A stretch of DNA of 60,293 nucleotides, taken from contig JAUCBJ010007245.1 in assembly GCA_032718475.1 (NCBI GenBank), positions 1 to 60,293 of the forward strand. The letters are read 5' to 3'. This DNA comes from Nemertoderma westbladi. Lineage: Eukaryota > Xenacoelomorpha > Nemertodermatida > Nemertodermatidae. Both the position numbers and the translations under genes were made by a program. The notes beneath the pieces are model-generated. The model made no database searches. It was given only the letters and a program-made list of their open reading frames with translations, and had not been told where the DNA came from. Positions 13,001 to 25,969 of the stretch are shown one piece after another. Positions within the stretch are counted from its first letter, which is position 1, and each line of letters begins with the position of its first letter.

Positions 13001-13362
13001 GCCATAGCCATAGCCATAGCCATAGCCATAGCCATAGCCATAGCCATAGCCATAGCCATAGCCATAGCCATAGCCATAGCCATAGCCATAGCCATAGCCA
13101 TAGCCATAGCCATAGCCATAGCCATAGCCATAGCCATAGCCATAGCCATAGCCATAGCCATAGCCATAGCCATAGCCATAGCCATAGCCATAGCCATAGC
13201 CATAGCCATAGCCATAGCCATAGCCATAGCCATAGCCATAGCCATAGCCATAGCCATAGCCATAGCCATAGCCATAGCCATAGCCATAGCCATAGCCATA
13301 GCCATAGCCATAGCCATAGCCATAGCCATAGCCATAGCCATAGCCATAGCCATAGCCATAGC
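10032..13362. repeat. (CCATAG)n hexanucleotide array 2, ~555 units
   Basis: About 3.33 kb of apparently perfect CCATAG repeat with no variant unit seen. The left junction is identical to that of array 1 (GGCTTTGTTGG|CCATAG), so it abuts the 5' end of RTE copy 2. The right junction (CATAGCC|TCCAACTCC) meets a HECT-domain fragment rather than another RTE 3' end. Five of six frames are open by composition only. The length as assembled may understate the true array. Confidence 0.98.
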
Positions 13363-13370
13363 CTCCAACT

Positions 13371-13780
13371 CCAGTACGAGAAGAAGACGGTATTGACACT
13401 GGTGGGGTTTTTAGAGAATTACTGTACTAACGAAATTCTTTTGCAATCAACCCCCTTCAATGTTTCAAGGTGAGTACCCGCATTATACCTTCCGTCACAA
13501 CTTTGACAAGATGGCGCGATATAAAATACTGGGCCAACTGACGGCTATTTGTCTTATTAATGGCGCCCCAGGCCCACATTTTTTCACTCAATCAATAGCT
13601 AATGCAGTTCTCGCTCTAAATGAATTTACAGTTACAATCGACGAAATTCCTCGTGCTGAAGAGTGTCTTCAGAAGATTGAAACAACGATTGATGCGATAC
13701 GGAATTTAGGGAGGTTCTGGACAACTTTGATGGTTGGTTTGATATGGGGAATTGTCAATCAAGTTCATCTCTTACAATGA
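13371..13780 (+). pseudogene. HECT-domain fragment (E3 ubiquitin ligase-like), broken
   Basis: Just right of the array, the frame at 13383 reads EDGIDTGGVFREL, the signature of the HECT N-lobe. A stop follows and the frame shifts. From 13460 the next frame (106 codons) continues with YKILGQLTAICLINGAPGPHFF, which fits the HECT helix region that usually reads like G-x-hydrophobic-hydrophobic-x-GGPGP-x-F. The C-lobe with the catalytic cysteine is absent. HECT enzymes transfer ubiquitin from an E2 via that cysteine, so this piece cannot be active. G2E3-like HECT fragments are often scattered in invertebrate genomes. It is either a gene remnant or a piece carried by a mobile element. Confidence 0.6.
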
Positions 13781-15457
13781 AAACAATAAAATAGGACATG
13801 GGAGTAGTATATGAAGACTCGTTCTCCGGCCTAGGTCACCCATAGCCCAGCATTACCATGTTTTCTACTACTGCATCCAATCAGAAGCCACCATTTCAAC
13901 CGTTACCAGTGGTCGTTATTATTTCAACCAATCAGATGCCAGCATTTCAACCGTAACCATGGTAACTTCTCAAGTTCCCGCATTTTCTGCTAGAGGCGTT
14001 ATTAGTCACCCAGCGAACTTCCTCTCTACTCCTTCCAACCAATCGTGAGACTTTATTTTACAGGTGCTCGGGTGTCTACACTTAGCATCAGGTAACTTCT
14101 ACTATTTTTCAAATCGCTATTTTTCACCAACCAGTATTTCAATATCATTTATTGCAGGTGTCTTTCTACCCGTAATTTTTCACCAGTAACTAAATTTCAT
14201 TTCGCAATTTTTCAGATAACAAAATATTCAACCGGGATCAAACACGGGACCATAATGTTTCGCAACAATTCACCGCTCACTCTTCCATCCAACCTCGAGA
14301 GAAAAAGGCGGCAAATATCCGTGTTATACCGTAGCCGTTGAATTTTTCATCCCCAACACTGGTAGCAGATGTTTATAAATAGCTACTAGCTCCTTAACCT
14401 GATTTCTATAGCATAGTATGCATTAATTCAACTACTAATAATAAGATCTATTTTGCTTCATTTACTGTTATTATTCACTTTCTATTGGTTACACGTGCTC
14501 TTAGTTGATTGGGTGAATATAAAAAATTATCTATATAAATATATGAATAGAATAGAAAAAATATTATTAATATTTATTTATCTGTCTTGTCGCTGTTATT
14601 TAATTGTTATTACATAAAATAATAATAATAATAATGGATTCTGATACACCTGCACCTGTAATAAGACATACATTTAATACTACTGTTGATAATCTTACTT
14701 GTATTGTTATTGGTAACACTATTTATTGTCCTTCACAACCTAATTTTAAAATATATACTTCTGAACAAGCAAGAAAAGAACTACGTTCTACAATTGATAT
14801 TTTCGGTGAGGTAGATTGGATAGTACTGTGCTCGAATCTGGACCGAACTGAACCGAACTGGATCGATAGTGTGGCGAACTGGACCTCCAAATGAAAGATA
14901 ATCTAAAAACAACCATCCATGCAGACACGTGAAAATTAATAATGAATTTCATTTGGTCTTTTCATACATTGTAAATTTAGTTGCTTATAAGATGTTGCTA
15001 AATTAAGATTACTACTTGCTTCACATAAAACACTGCTGTACTCCTTTTACCAGTAGGCCTTCCGGTAGCAGGTATCTGCGTTTATAGTGTTTATAGATTG
15101 CAGTATTTTGCGTACCAGTCAGCCGGTAGTTGTATTGAATGCAGCAATGAATGACGGTACCGGAGCCAGAGTACACACGGCACAGTAGTATAGGCCTAGC
15201 CTATATAACAAATGCAGAAATGTAATTTAATGACTTGTAATTCATTAAATTTAAATGTAGGCTACCAAACTGGTAAATAAATAAATATTGCATATAATAA
15301 ATTTAAATAAATAAATACAGAAATAGAAGTGCCAGATTTCTGGCGTTTATTAAAAACACCGAACAGCGGAATGATGCCGATCAGCCGTGAAACCCGGATT
15401 GCTGGATCAGGAAGAAGGCGATGGAGTCTATGGAAACTCTGTATCGATCGCGACCCA
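13781..15457. other. Non-coding interval with repeated CCAATCA words
   Basis: No gene I can support with confidence. A loosely repeated block at 13870-13960 contains two copies of a CCAATCAGA(A/T)GCC...CATTTCAACCGT unit, and a third CCAATC word lies near 14038. From 14500 to 14635 the DNA is AT-rich with (AAT)n. The one open frame with any character is listed separately. Confidence 0.5.
14634..14894 (+). CDS. Small unrecognised open frame (86 codons)
   Basis: Starts at an ATG after an (AAT)n run and reads MDSDTPAPVIRHTF at its N-terminus. Composition is protein-like, with two cysteines, several aromatics and no low-complexity tract except the Asn/Trp-rich end. I recognise no domain, and no promoter or splice context is evident. 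It could be the 5' exon of something or a chance frame, so it is listed only as a possibility. Confidence 0.15.
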   Translation: MDSDTPAPVIRHTFNTTVDNLTCIVIGNTIYCPSQPNFKIYTSEQARKELRSTIDIFGEVDWIVLCSNLDRTEPNWIDSVANWTSK

Positions 15458-15577
15458 GGACGATGGCAGCATAGTCTACTAAACCCGGGACGATGGCAGT
15501 GGAGTCTATTAAATCTTGGACGATGGCAGTGGAGTCTATTAAACCCGGGACGATGGCGGCAGAGTCTATGGCGGCAG
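15458..15577. repeat. 30-bp minisatellite, 4 copies
   Basis: GGACGATGGCAG recurs at 15458, 15488, 15518 and 15548, each followed by a (T/C)GGAGTCTATTAAA-like half, giving an exact 30-bp period. The repeat is a multiple of three and stays open on the plus strand, but no gene context supports translation. Confidence 0.9.
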
Positions 15578-17280
15578 GCTGAGTGAGTTACATGACATAC
15601 AAATATGTCATGTCAATGTCGAGGAAAATGACGATTAGAATAAGTACTTTCTTGCCCGATCTATTCTAAATTTATAATCTACAATCACCTCCTATAAAGT
15701 AATTAATTAAATAGGTTCTACCTGCAGGCAGCAGAGCAGACTCAGACACTGTTTCTTTGAGAAAGCTGAAAGCATGCAGGGCCAGCGTTATATTAACAGA
15801 TTCAACGGTTTCTTCCAATGGAGACACCAATAACTGGAAGTAACGGACTGATAATTTCTTCTTGCATGATTGCCGACGACCCATCCCCCCCGACTAATAC
15901 CATCGGACTTATAAACAGATCTGAGCTCTGGGTACGTGTGACGGGATCAGGGGATCCCGACCGGTTTGGTTTATTTACGCGTCAGCGTCACCGTGCAAAT
16001 GTAAACAGAGTTTGTTGTTGTTCCAACGTTATTGATAAACGGTAATATAAAATATAGTATACGATACAAATATGATAGCAGATAGCACAGATTAGGCGAC
16101 CGGTAATATATGATGTATATGATAGGTGACGGTGTGACGGTATAAAAGTGTCACCGTACTGCCCTGAGTAACTGAGATAACTGAACTATGATATGAACAC
16201 CAACCGGTAATATATTGATTACCTACTTTACTTGTGGCCTTATTACTTAGCGGATGCGCTTTCCTTGTCCCCTATTGGCCAATAACCTAATTCTCGGCTC
16301 CCACCTCTGTGGGAGTGTTTCCCCCCCCCCCCCCCCCTGCTGCTGTCACTTTCCCTCTCCCGGAGGTTTGACCTATAACCTCTATTGTGTGTGGTTCTTT
16401 GAGGTTTGTTGTCCCCGTTTATTGGGGGTGATACGAGGTTGACTGTAATCAACCTCGTACTCCCCAATATTGCTTAAAGGCGCCACTTCCCAACTTTATG
16501 GGGTGGTAGGAGGAATTGATCCGCTCACACTCCCCCCCATGCTATCTTCCCGGTGAGAAGATAGCATCACCAACGAGTGCGCTTCAATTCCGCTGGATCC
16601 CGATCTACTATCGGGTGTGAGGTGGAGTTCTCTTTCTTGGAGCCGGCTTTCCAGGCCGCTCCCTATGGGTATGATATTTCTACCCATCTCTTGGTGAAAC
16701 TTCACCTATGTTGCACCAAGACATCTGGCGTCTCGTGTCGAGACAATTGTGGATTTCTCACACACAATTTTTCATCTCCCCACTACTCTCTCCACTCTAA
16801 CTCCCCTCTGACTGACTCTAACTTCTCCACTCTCACCCTGACTCTCCTCTACTTCTCTTTACTTCCACTCTAACTCTCGGACCTCCTTGTCCCTTACTCT
16901 GCCTCTTACTCCTCCCCCCCACACTTGAATTACACCCGCACTCTCTCCACGCGTTCTGTACTCAACCTCTATCTACTCTAGCCCATTTACTCCTGACGAA
17001 CCTCACCCTCCCCTTCCGTGCCGTCGCACTTAACAGGTGTCGAGTGTATAGTGCTGCGTCTAGTTCTCCTGTCCTCCTGTCATAGTCGATTGGCCCCCAG
17101 TCCCACTAGCTAGTTGGAAAAAGTTTACATGACTATAGTACTTACTTTGGTTATATTAGTTATATGATTATATTCTATACTAATGACTATTACATACGTA
17201 CATACTAATTGCACTTTTAATTAAATTTGCACTTAAGAGTTCGTATTACTTCACATGTGGTGCCTTCCAGGCATCTCCAC
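15578..17280. other. Non-coding interval, poly-C tract and pyrimidine-rich block
   Basis: No gene seen. A C-homopolymer lies at about 16321-16338, and a strongly pyrimidine-rich stretch (CTCT/CACT words) covers roughly 16770-16930. An inverted word pair TATCTTCCCGG...GAAGATAGCAT lies near 16540-16565. Confidence 0.5.
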
Positions 17281-17282
17281 AT

Positions 17283-18170
17283 CTAAGTTCTAATTCGCTC
17301 CACCTGACTTTGGGACCTGATCCTTGCCGTCACCTCTCTACTGATTCCCGTCGTCGACTCCTTGGGAGCTGGTGTTATTAGCTCCCGGTATCGCTTCGCG
17401 GATGGCCCCTCCAAATGGCCCTGTTGTTTCCCCCTGTGGCGTCCCACAGGATTACCTTCATAGCAAGCAGCACATGCTCCACCAAGAAATCTCTGAACTC
17501 TCCTCGGTTCTGTGGCATCCACCTGTCTAAATACCTCTGCGTATTTATCACTCCGGCATACGATGCCGCCGTTGACACCTCCTGATAAGTAAACTGAAGT
17601 CTCTGTTTAATGATTTCCAGGTGGGCCTCCTGGTTGATATTAAAGAAGCCCCGCCGGAATTCCTGGGCCTTCATCTGCTGCCGGGTCATGGCGCCGACAT
17701 CGGCCCACTCCTCGAAGATCCTAAACTTCTCCTTGTTGTCCATCCAGTCACACTGGCGTCCGTAGTGCCCCCGGAAGTTGCACTTAGAACACCGGTTGTG
17801 CAACCGTGGACACGCCCCCCCCCCCCCCCATCCTATGACTAGACTCGCAGCAGTAGAGACAGCTAGTCCCTTTCTGGAATCGGTACAAGCAGCTCCTTTC
17901 CTGGTGAGTTTGCCTCCCGCAGTAATCGCAGCCGAGTACCAATGCCTCCCGCCCCACGTCGTCTTTCGTCCCAAGCGATCTCCTTGGTCTATGGAGTCGC
18001 TGGTAAGCGAACTTCTGGACGTTAGCGTCCCTGTCCACGTCTATCTCCTCACCCCGCCCGGGCATCGTCTCTCCGAATACTACCCATGGTGCCGTTCCCA
18101 ACTTATGTTCATTATTGTATGAAGCTGCAACTAAAGCGGTATCAGTCTGTTTGTTTGAGAGAAGGCTCAC
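17283..18170 (-). pseudogene. Zinc-knuckle (CCHC) gag-like protein, frameshifted
   Basis: The first minus frame (18170-17784) ends in CDYCGRQTHQERSC, an exact C-x2-C-x4-H-x4-C knuckle, followed by a second, incomplete CLYCCESSH. A C-homopolymer at about 17815-17830 shifts the frame. The next frame (17974-17378) continues with CSKCNFRGHYGRQC, another exact CCHC knuckle, then an acidic helical region. Three clustered knuckles suggest nucleic-acid binding of the retroelement gag type, but no protease or RT is linked, so the family is unknown. The homopolymer may be a true frameshift or a sequencing indel. The tail in 17283-17522 is in a third frame. Confidence 0.5.
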
Positions 18171-18232
18171 TTATGTAAAGTTTTGTTAAGTTAATTACTT
18201 TATTTATTTATGTTTGATATTGTCCATTGGTT

Positions 18233-18486
18233 GATTCACTGGATGTAGGACAATTCGGTCCCGGACAATTCGGTCCCGGACAATTCGGTCCCATTAATAT
18301 GCATGTTTTGGGACCGAATTGTCCTAGTCAGTATCCGGACAATTCGGTCCCGGACAATTCGGTCCCGGACAATTCGGTCCCAAAACACAAAATTAATGGG
18401 ACCGAATTGTCCGGGACCGAATTGTCTGGGACCGAATTGTCCGGACCGAATTGTCCGGGACCGAATTGTCCTGCTTCCGATTCACT
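18233..18486. mobile_element. Foldback element built of GGACAATTCGGTCCC repeats, 8-bp target duplication
   Basis: GATTCACT occurs at 18233-18240 and again at 18479-18486. Between them is a 238-bp element (18241-18478) whose ends are inverted: GGATGTAGGACAATTCGG at the left, and the reverse complement of the right end reads GGAAGCAGGACAATTCGG. The body holds three tandem forward copies of GGACAATTCGGTCCC (18248-18292), one reverse copy (18310-18324), three forward copies (18337-18381) and five reverse copies (18398-18471, one shortened by a base and one with a T change). It has no coding capacity. An 8-bp duplication suits several DNA-transposon superfamilies (hAT, Merlin, P), so I do not assign one. 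A 9-bp duplication is possible because the next base also matches. Confidence 0.8.
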
Positions 18487-18503
18487 GAATAGAAGCTTGT
18501 GAA

Positions 18504-18539
18504 CTAGAAAGCCGTGGCTGAAGGCCACGGGCTTTCTAG
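18504..18539. other. Short perfect-stem hairpin
   Basis: CTAGAAAGCC-GTGGC pairs with GCCACGGGCTTTCTAG around a small loop, with one bulged base. It lies 17 bp right of the foldback element and is followed by a (TA)n run. Palindromes of this GCC-GTGGC type occur at the ends of several mobile elements, but I see no element it belongs to. Confidence 0.6.
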
Positions 18540-18559
18540 TATATATATATATATTGATA

Positions 18560-18860
18560 TAAATGTTGCCACTGTGCCACCCCTCCAGAATTGGCAGTGG
18601 CCCTTTGGCAACCTCTCAGCATATAAATGTGGCCCTATGGCAACATTAGTGGCATCTTGGCAACATGTTGCCTCTAGGCCCTGTGGCCCATTGACTGCTT
18701 TCGTATCTGACTGGCCCTAAGGTTGCTTTTACAGTTACAACATATATCTGCGCTAACTGTGTGGCCTTGTGGCCCATTGGCCTCTTTGTATCAGAGTGGT
18801 CCTTAGGTTGTTTTTTACTTTTATAATGTACACCTTCTATGCAGACACATCTTTCCAATA
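18560..18860. repeat. Degenerate tandem repeat rich in GGCAAC/GGCCC words
   Basis: Two loosely matching halves each read TGTGGCCCATTG, then a CTTTCGTATC- or CTTTGTATCAG-like piece, then CC(C/T)TAAGGTT or CC(T)TAGGTTG, about 93 bp apart. Words such as GTGGCATCTTGGCAAC and ATGTTGCC recur here and again near 23325-23385. Non-coding. Confidence 0.5.
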
Positions 18861-19075
18861 ATATGGGGTTTTCCGTACAACCACCAAACACACCAGCTAG
18901 AGTATCATTTAAAAGACTATTAACAACTTCCTTGCTTACTTTAACTTGCCTTTACCACAGTACAAATTATGCATTGTAGAAAAATTTGTCTACGAAAACC
19001 ATCGGAGTATATTTCAAGTTTAGAATAATTACAAAGACAACAGCCCTAATATTCCGATATATTATTACCATCTCA

Positions 19076-20662
19076 TTAACCCTATTAAACCCGGGGGGGG
19101 GGGTCAATATGACCCCCCCCCGTGGTTTTTTTTATTATAATTCTGAAACAAACGCAGTTGGGAATCTGAAATTTTATGACTTTTCCTAAAAATCTATTGT
19201 CTTCCTAGTAGTGAAAACCGTTTTCAAAAATATTGGGTAGTTTTCGAGTTATAGCACCATTTTTTAACCCTACTTTTTGCACTTTTTTTGAGACGTTTTT
19301 TGAAAATTACATTTCATTAAATATGAATTGTAACATCGCTATTTTTGATTTACACCGGTTTTTTGGTGTTAGCAATTGGATGGAATTCATATAAATTGAT
19401 TTAGAAATTTCAAACTTGTTTTTTTCGGCGGGTGCCAATTTTTGGTGCCAGCACCAAATTTTGAAATATGTCAATTTTGTAAATTGATTGTGTGAAACTT
19501 GTTTTTTACGCAATTGGGGTTTTTTGGGGTTCTGGTTTCGATGAAATATATACGAGTTGCACCAAGCGTAGCAAACTTGTGTTTTTCGGTGGTGGGTGCA
19601 AATTTTGGTGCTAGCACAAAATTTTGAAAATCCATTCAATTGATAAAATTGTTTGTGACAATTTATTTCTTGCGTTTTAGAGGTTTATGGCTATTCTTAA
19701 TTGAATGGAATATATAATTTTCGAACTAGGCATCTCAAATTTGTATTTTTCGGAAGTGGGTGCAAAATGTGGTGCTACCACCAAATTTTGAAAACCATCA
19801 AATATATACATTTATTGTGTCACCTTGTTTCCTGCGTTATATGGGTTTGTTAGGGTTCTGAATTCAATGGAATCAGTAAAAATTTCATAAGAGTTTTCAA
19901 ACTTGTATTTTTCGCCGGTGGGTGAAAATTGTTGTGCCAGCACCAAATTTTGGAAAATAAGCAAATTGATCATTAGATAGTATCATCTTGTTTATTGCGT
20001 TATACGGGTTTATGAGGGTTCTGAATCCGATGGAATCAATGAAAACAGCACTGGACATCGCAATCTTGTACTTTTTGGTGATGGGTACGAAATTTGGTCC
20101 TAGCACCGAAATTTGCCAAATTACGCCGAAAAATACAAGTAGCAATGATGGGGCATTTTAGAAATGTATTCCATTATAATCAGCGCCCTTGAAGAACTGA
20201 AAATGTGAATTTATAGCATCGTATAAGTGAATTAAAAATTTTGTGTTCTAACTGAAAAGTGCTGGTTACTTGTTTTTTTCATTTTTTTTTCTACGCAGAG
20301 AGGACTAAACAGACATTTATAGTAATCATATCATTTTTAAATATTTTCCAATGTATTTTGCGCCCCAGAAAACCTGTATTGAAAAACAATTAGACGAAAA
20401 ATGTAACTTTCAAATTTTCTGAAAATTGTGCACTACTTGTAATTTTGGTGCTGCAATATATCCACCCCAGTACATTTTTTCGAAATTTTTTTTTTCAGTC
20501 GTATCCTGACTAGTGATACCTAAGTACAAACAAAAAATCAGACGTTTTCGTATAAATTTGTAGATTTTAGAGGGGGGGGGGGGGGGGGGGGTCAATATGA
20601 CCCCCCCCCCCCCCCCCCCGGTATTTGTACAACATTTTATAGCCCGGTATTAATAGGGTTAA
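19076..20662. mobile_element. piggyBac-like non-autonomous DNA transposon (~1.58 kb)
   Basis: TTAA at 19076-19079 and 20659-20662 flanks an element that starts CCCTATTAAACCCGGG and, read from the other end, CCCTATTAATACCGGG. A TTAA target plus ends beginning CCC are the hallmark of piggyBac. Near each end is a palindrome of a G-run, TCAATATGA, then a C-run (19093-19121 and 20572-20619). There is no transposase frame, so it would depend on an enzyme encoded elsewhere. The interior is mostly a five-copy tandem repeat, annotated separately. Confidence 0.8.
19409..20130. repeat. ~164-bp internal tandem repeat of the piggyBac-like element, 5 copies
   Basis: Diverged units begin near 19409, 19574, 19740, 19904 and 20067. 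Each has a TTGTRTTTTTCGG-like start, a GGGTGCAAATTTTGG segment, then AGCACCAAATTTTGAAAA, an internal near-palindrome (AAATTTTGGTGCTAGCACC), and a TGCGTT(A/T)TA...GGGTT(C)TG segment. The units differ at many sites, so the repeat predates the present insertion or has decayed since. Confidence 0.8.
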
Positions 20663-20876
20663 CATAATTATTGACAAGTTGTTCGGTAACAGAACATTAC
20701 GTACTTAAAAAGAAAATAACATCAATCAACATAAATTCAATACCGGATATCTTATAGAGTTATAAATTTGCTTCTTTTGCTATTTTAAAAATAAATTTGG
20801 CATTTGATTGAGTGGGTGAATGAATGAGTGAGTGATTGAGAGAGTGACTGAAATAAGAATGTAAGTGAGTGAGCAA

Positions 20877-23884
<3,008 letters not shown>

Positions 23885-25964
23885 TTATCGAGAGAGAATC
23901 GTATCGAACATCGTCTGACGCTCGCTTTGATGGGATCCCGTAGTTCCCCCCTGTGGCTTGCTCCCCTCCTCGCTCCGAGCATCACATAAACCCAAACCCC
24001 TTCCAATGAAAGGAATGGGCCCTGTGACCTTGGTGCGACTTGGGACGCAAGCCTCTATCCCTCCTCCTCCATGTCGTCCGACTCGAGTAGATCGGCTCAT
24101 TCTAGATCAGGAGTATCTGTTTTCCTCCGGATACTTTATAGAAGGAACTGCCGATCCTGGTTTCAGCTTCCGATGTTCGTAGGAATCACGGCCCCAGGAT
24201 GGAGGATATAGTTCATCTCACAATCCAAACCCAGGGTTGTCCAGGGATGTATTGGAGTAGCCAGTGTTATGCCCCCAAACCTTACACCATGAACAAAAGG
24301 GAACCATACTTAGTTTCTCCCATGTGCATATGCCAGGAATCTTTACTTCGGGTTTCCTCTCTGATTGGGTTCTGCACCCGGTGGTTTACAGAAGTTTTCC
24401 CCATTGCCGCAAATGGTGCAGTATCGGCTGATGGGAAGCGGTATTAGCATATTTAGTATGCAGAAGGTTCGTCGAACCAATGACAATTTTTGTGCGACCC
24501 CCTCTGTCATCTGAGTATTGTAGATTTTGTTGAGTTGTGACAGTCGAGTTTCTTTCGTTTTACGAACCTTCCCCTGTATGGTGTGATGTAACTTTGATTC
24601 TTTTGCCTTACTCGTCTCCATGGGGAGTCTAAGGTTGGTGATCTCTTCTTCCCACTCGACTGGTTGAGTGACCATGACCTGGAATTCATTGAAGGTAGCC
24701 CGGATGTCGATCGGATTTGTAGATTCTGTGTAGTCCTTGTTCGTACCGGTACCGTTGGCCAACCTTTCCAGCTGCGGGTAGACAAAGTTGTCTAGGTTGT
24801 CAAGTTTTTAGTCTTTGTAAGTCAGAATCTTTGTATGTCGAACTCTGGCGCTTTCCATGGTATTTTTCGAGTTATAGTTCATTGGATGGAGGTTATGGGG
24901 TGAGCCTCCGGTTCTCGGGGTGGCTCAACCTCTGGCTTATGAGTTTGGTGTCGTTTAGGTGACTTCTGGGGGCAGCTCTCATCGAGGGGAGGTTTTCCTC
25001 TTCCAACAAGACGTCGTGATATCTCTTGAAAGATTCTGGTTGCCTCCTAACCTCTGTGTCGTCGGAGCTCTCGCCATGGGAGGCTCGGATAGCAGCTATC
25101 TGGGTACTCACTGATTGTTGTACCACATACTGCCCTGCATCGCGGTTTGACTTTGGATCTGGTTTTATCGCAATATATTTAGGTTTAGGTTGGGTAGGCC
25201 TAAGCCCAATGACTGGATGTCTGACCATGTTGGTTACTGCTGGTTCATTATACAGTAGTTGCTGTGTCACTAAGGCTACCTTGTTTTCTGTGATGTCCCA
25301 AATATATTTCTTGCTCTCTCCAACATGTAGTACTTTCCATTGCGCCAGGGTCTCATAGCCCAAAAGGCCGTTTAGGACGGAAGACTTTCTAGTTTCATTG
25401 TTGAGGATATCGAAACGCCCGGGGTGTTTTAACACCATATCCTTTCTGAATCGGAAATGCTGCCCAATACTAAACTTTCAGTTTGCAGGTAATATGCCTG
25501 GTGGTGTATCACCTCCAGAGCAACCGGGGCATTTTAGGCATTTTACTCATATCGTATATTTCCAGAGCAACCGGAGTTCATCCTCCCAGATGGAAGGTTG
25601 GCGACCATGATATTTACGCCCGTATTTTTGTCTAGCAGTGGCTGTTTTACCCCCGTGGTGAGGTTTTATGTCCTCCCCCCCTATGATATATGCCATCATC
25701 CCTGTTCCTACTTTGTAGTATCTGGGTTTATATCGTCATGCCGAGGGGCCGCTAGATCGATCATCTCTTGACTATAAAGTCCGTTTAATTGCGGTGTAGA
25801 TGAGTTTCTGTACATCCACCACTGGGGTTATGGGGGAGACGAAACCTTTACTGAAGTCTCGTAGGAGGTCTGCGCCCATCCCTGAACCGATCTTTATTAT
25901 TTGACCTGTCATTAGCAGTCGGGTGTTCTAATTAGGCGTTCAGTTATTCCATTTTGGTGACTCC
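23885..25964 (-). pseudogene. Decayed retroelement coding remnants, including the left stump of the BEL-B integrase
   Basis: Immediately left of the CTTTG duplication, the minus strand (25964 to ~25920) continues the integrase frame of BEL-B with an HQNGITERLIR stretch, in register with the other stump at 45939, and then hits stops. Further left are broken frames: one near 25890-25760 (IIKIGSGMGADLLRDF), a 181-codon frame at 25438-24893, and a 139-codon frame at 24762-24343 ending in a YCTICGNGENFC cysteine pair. I do not recognise these and cannot say whether they all belong to BEL-B or to another element. No left-hand LTR of BEL-B was identified. Confidence 0.5.
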
Positions 25965-25969
25965 CTTTG
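25965..25969. repeat. Target-site duplication, left copy (CTTTG)
   Basis: CTTTG directly precedes the TG start of the BEL-A LTR and matches the CTTTG following the CA end at 45934-45938. Five bp is usual for BEL/Pao insertions. Confidence 0.93.

Noticed and set aside
6306-13362. Telomeric or interstitial telomere repeat
   Set aside because: CCATAG/CTATGG is not the TTAGGG-type animal telomere unit, and the arrays are flanked by retroelement sequence on the inner sides.
6217-13473. Very long open frames coding Met-Ala, Leu-Trp, Gly-Tyr, His-Ser or Ile-Ala dipeptide repeats
   Set aside because: They follow automatically from a stop-free hexanucleotide repeat and carry no independent coding evidence.
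18242-18478. CRISPR-like array from the regularly repeated 15-bp motif
   Set aside because: There are no spacers, the copies are directly adjacent and in both orientations, and target duplications mark it as a transposon in a eukaryotic genome.
25760-25900. Possible homology between the IIKIGSGMGADLLRDF segment on the minus strand and [11 protein letters not shown] in the 911-codon ORF
   Set aside because: Only a glycine pattern and a few residues agree, and the order of other motifs (the cysteine pair) is reversed between the two regions.
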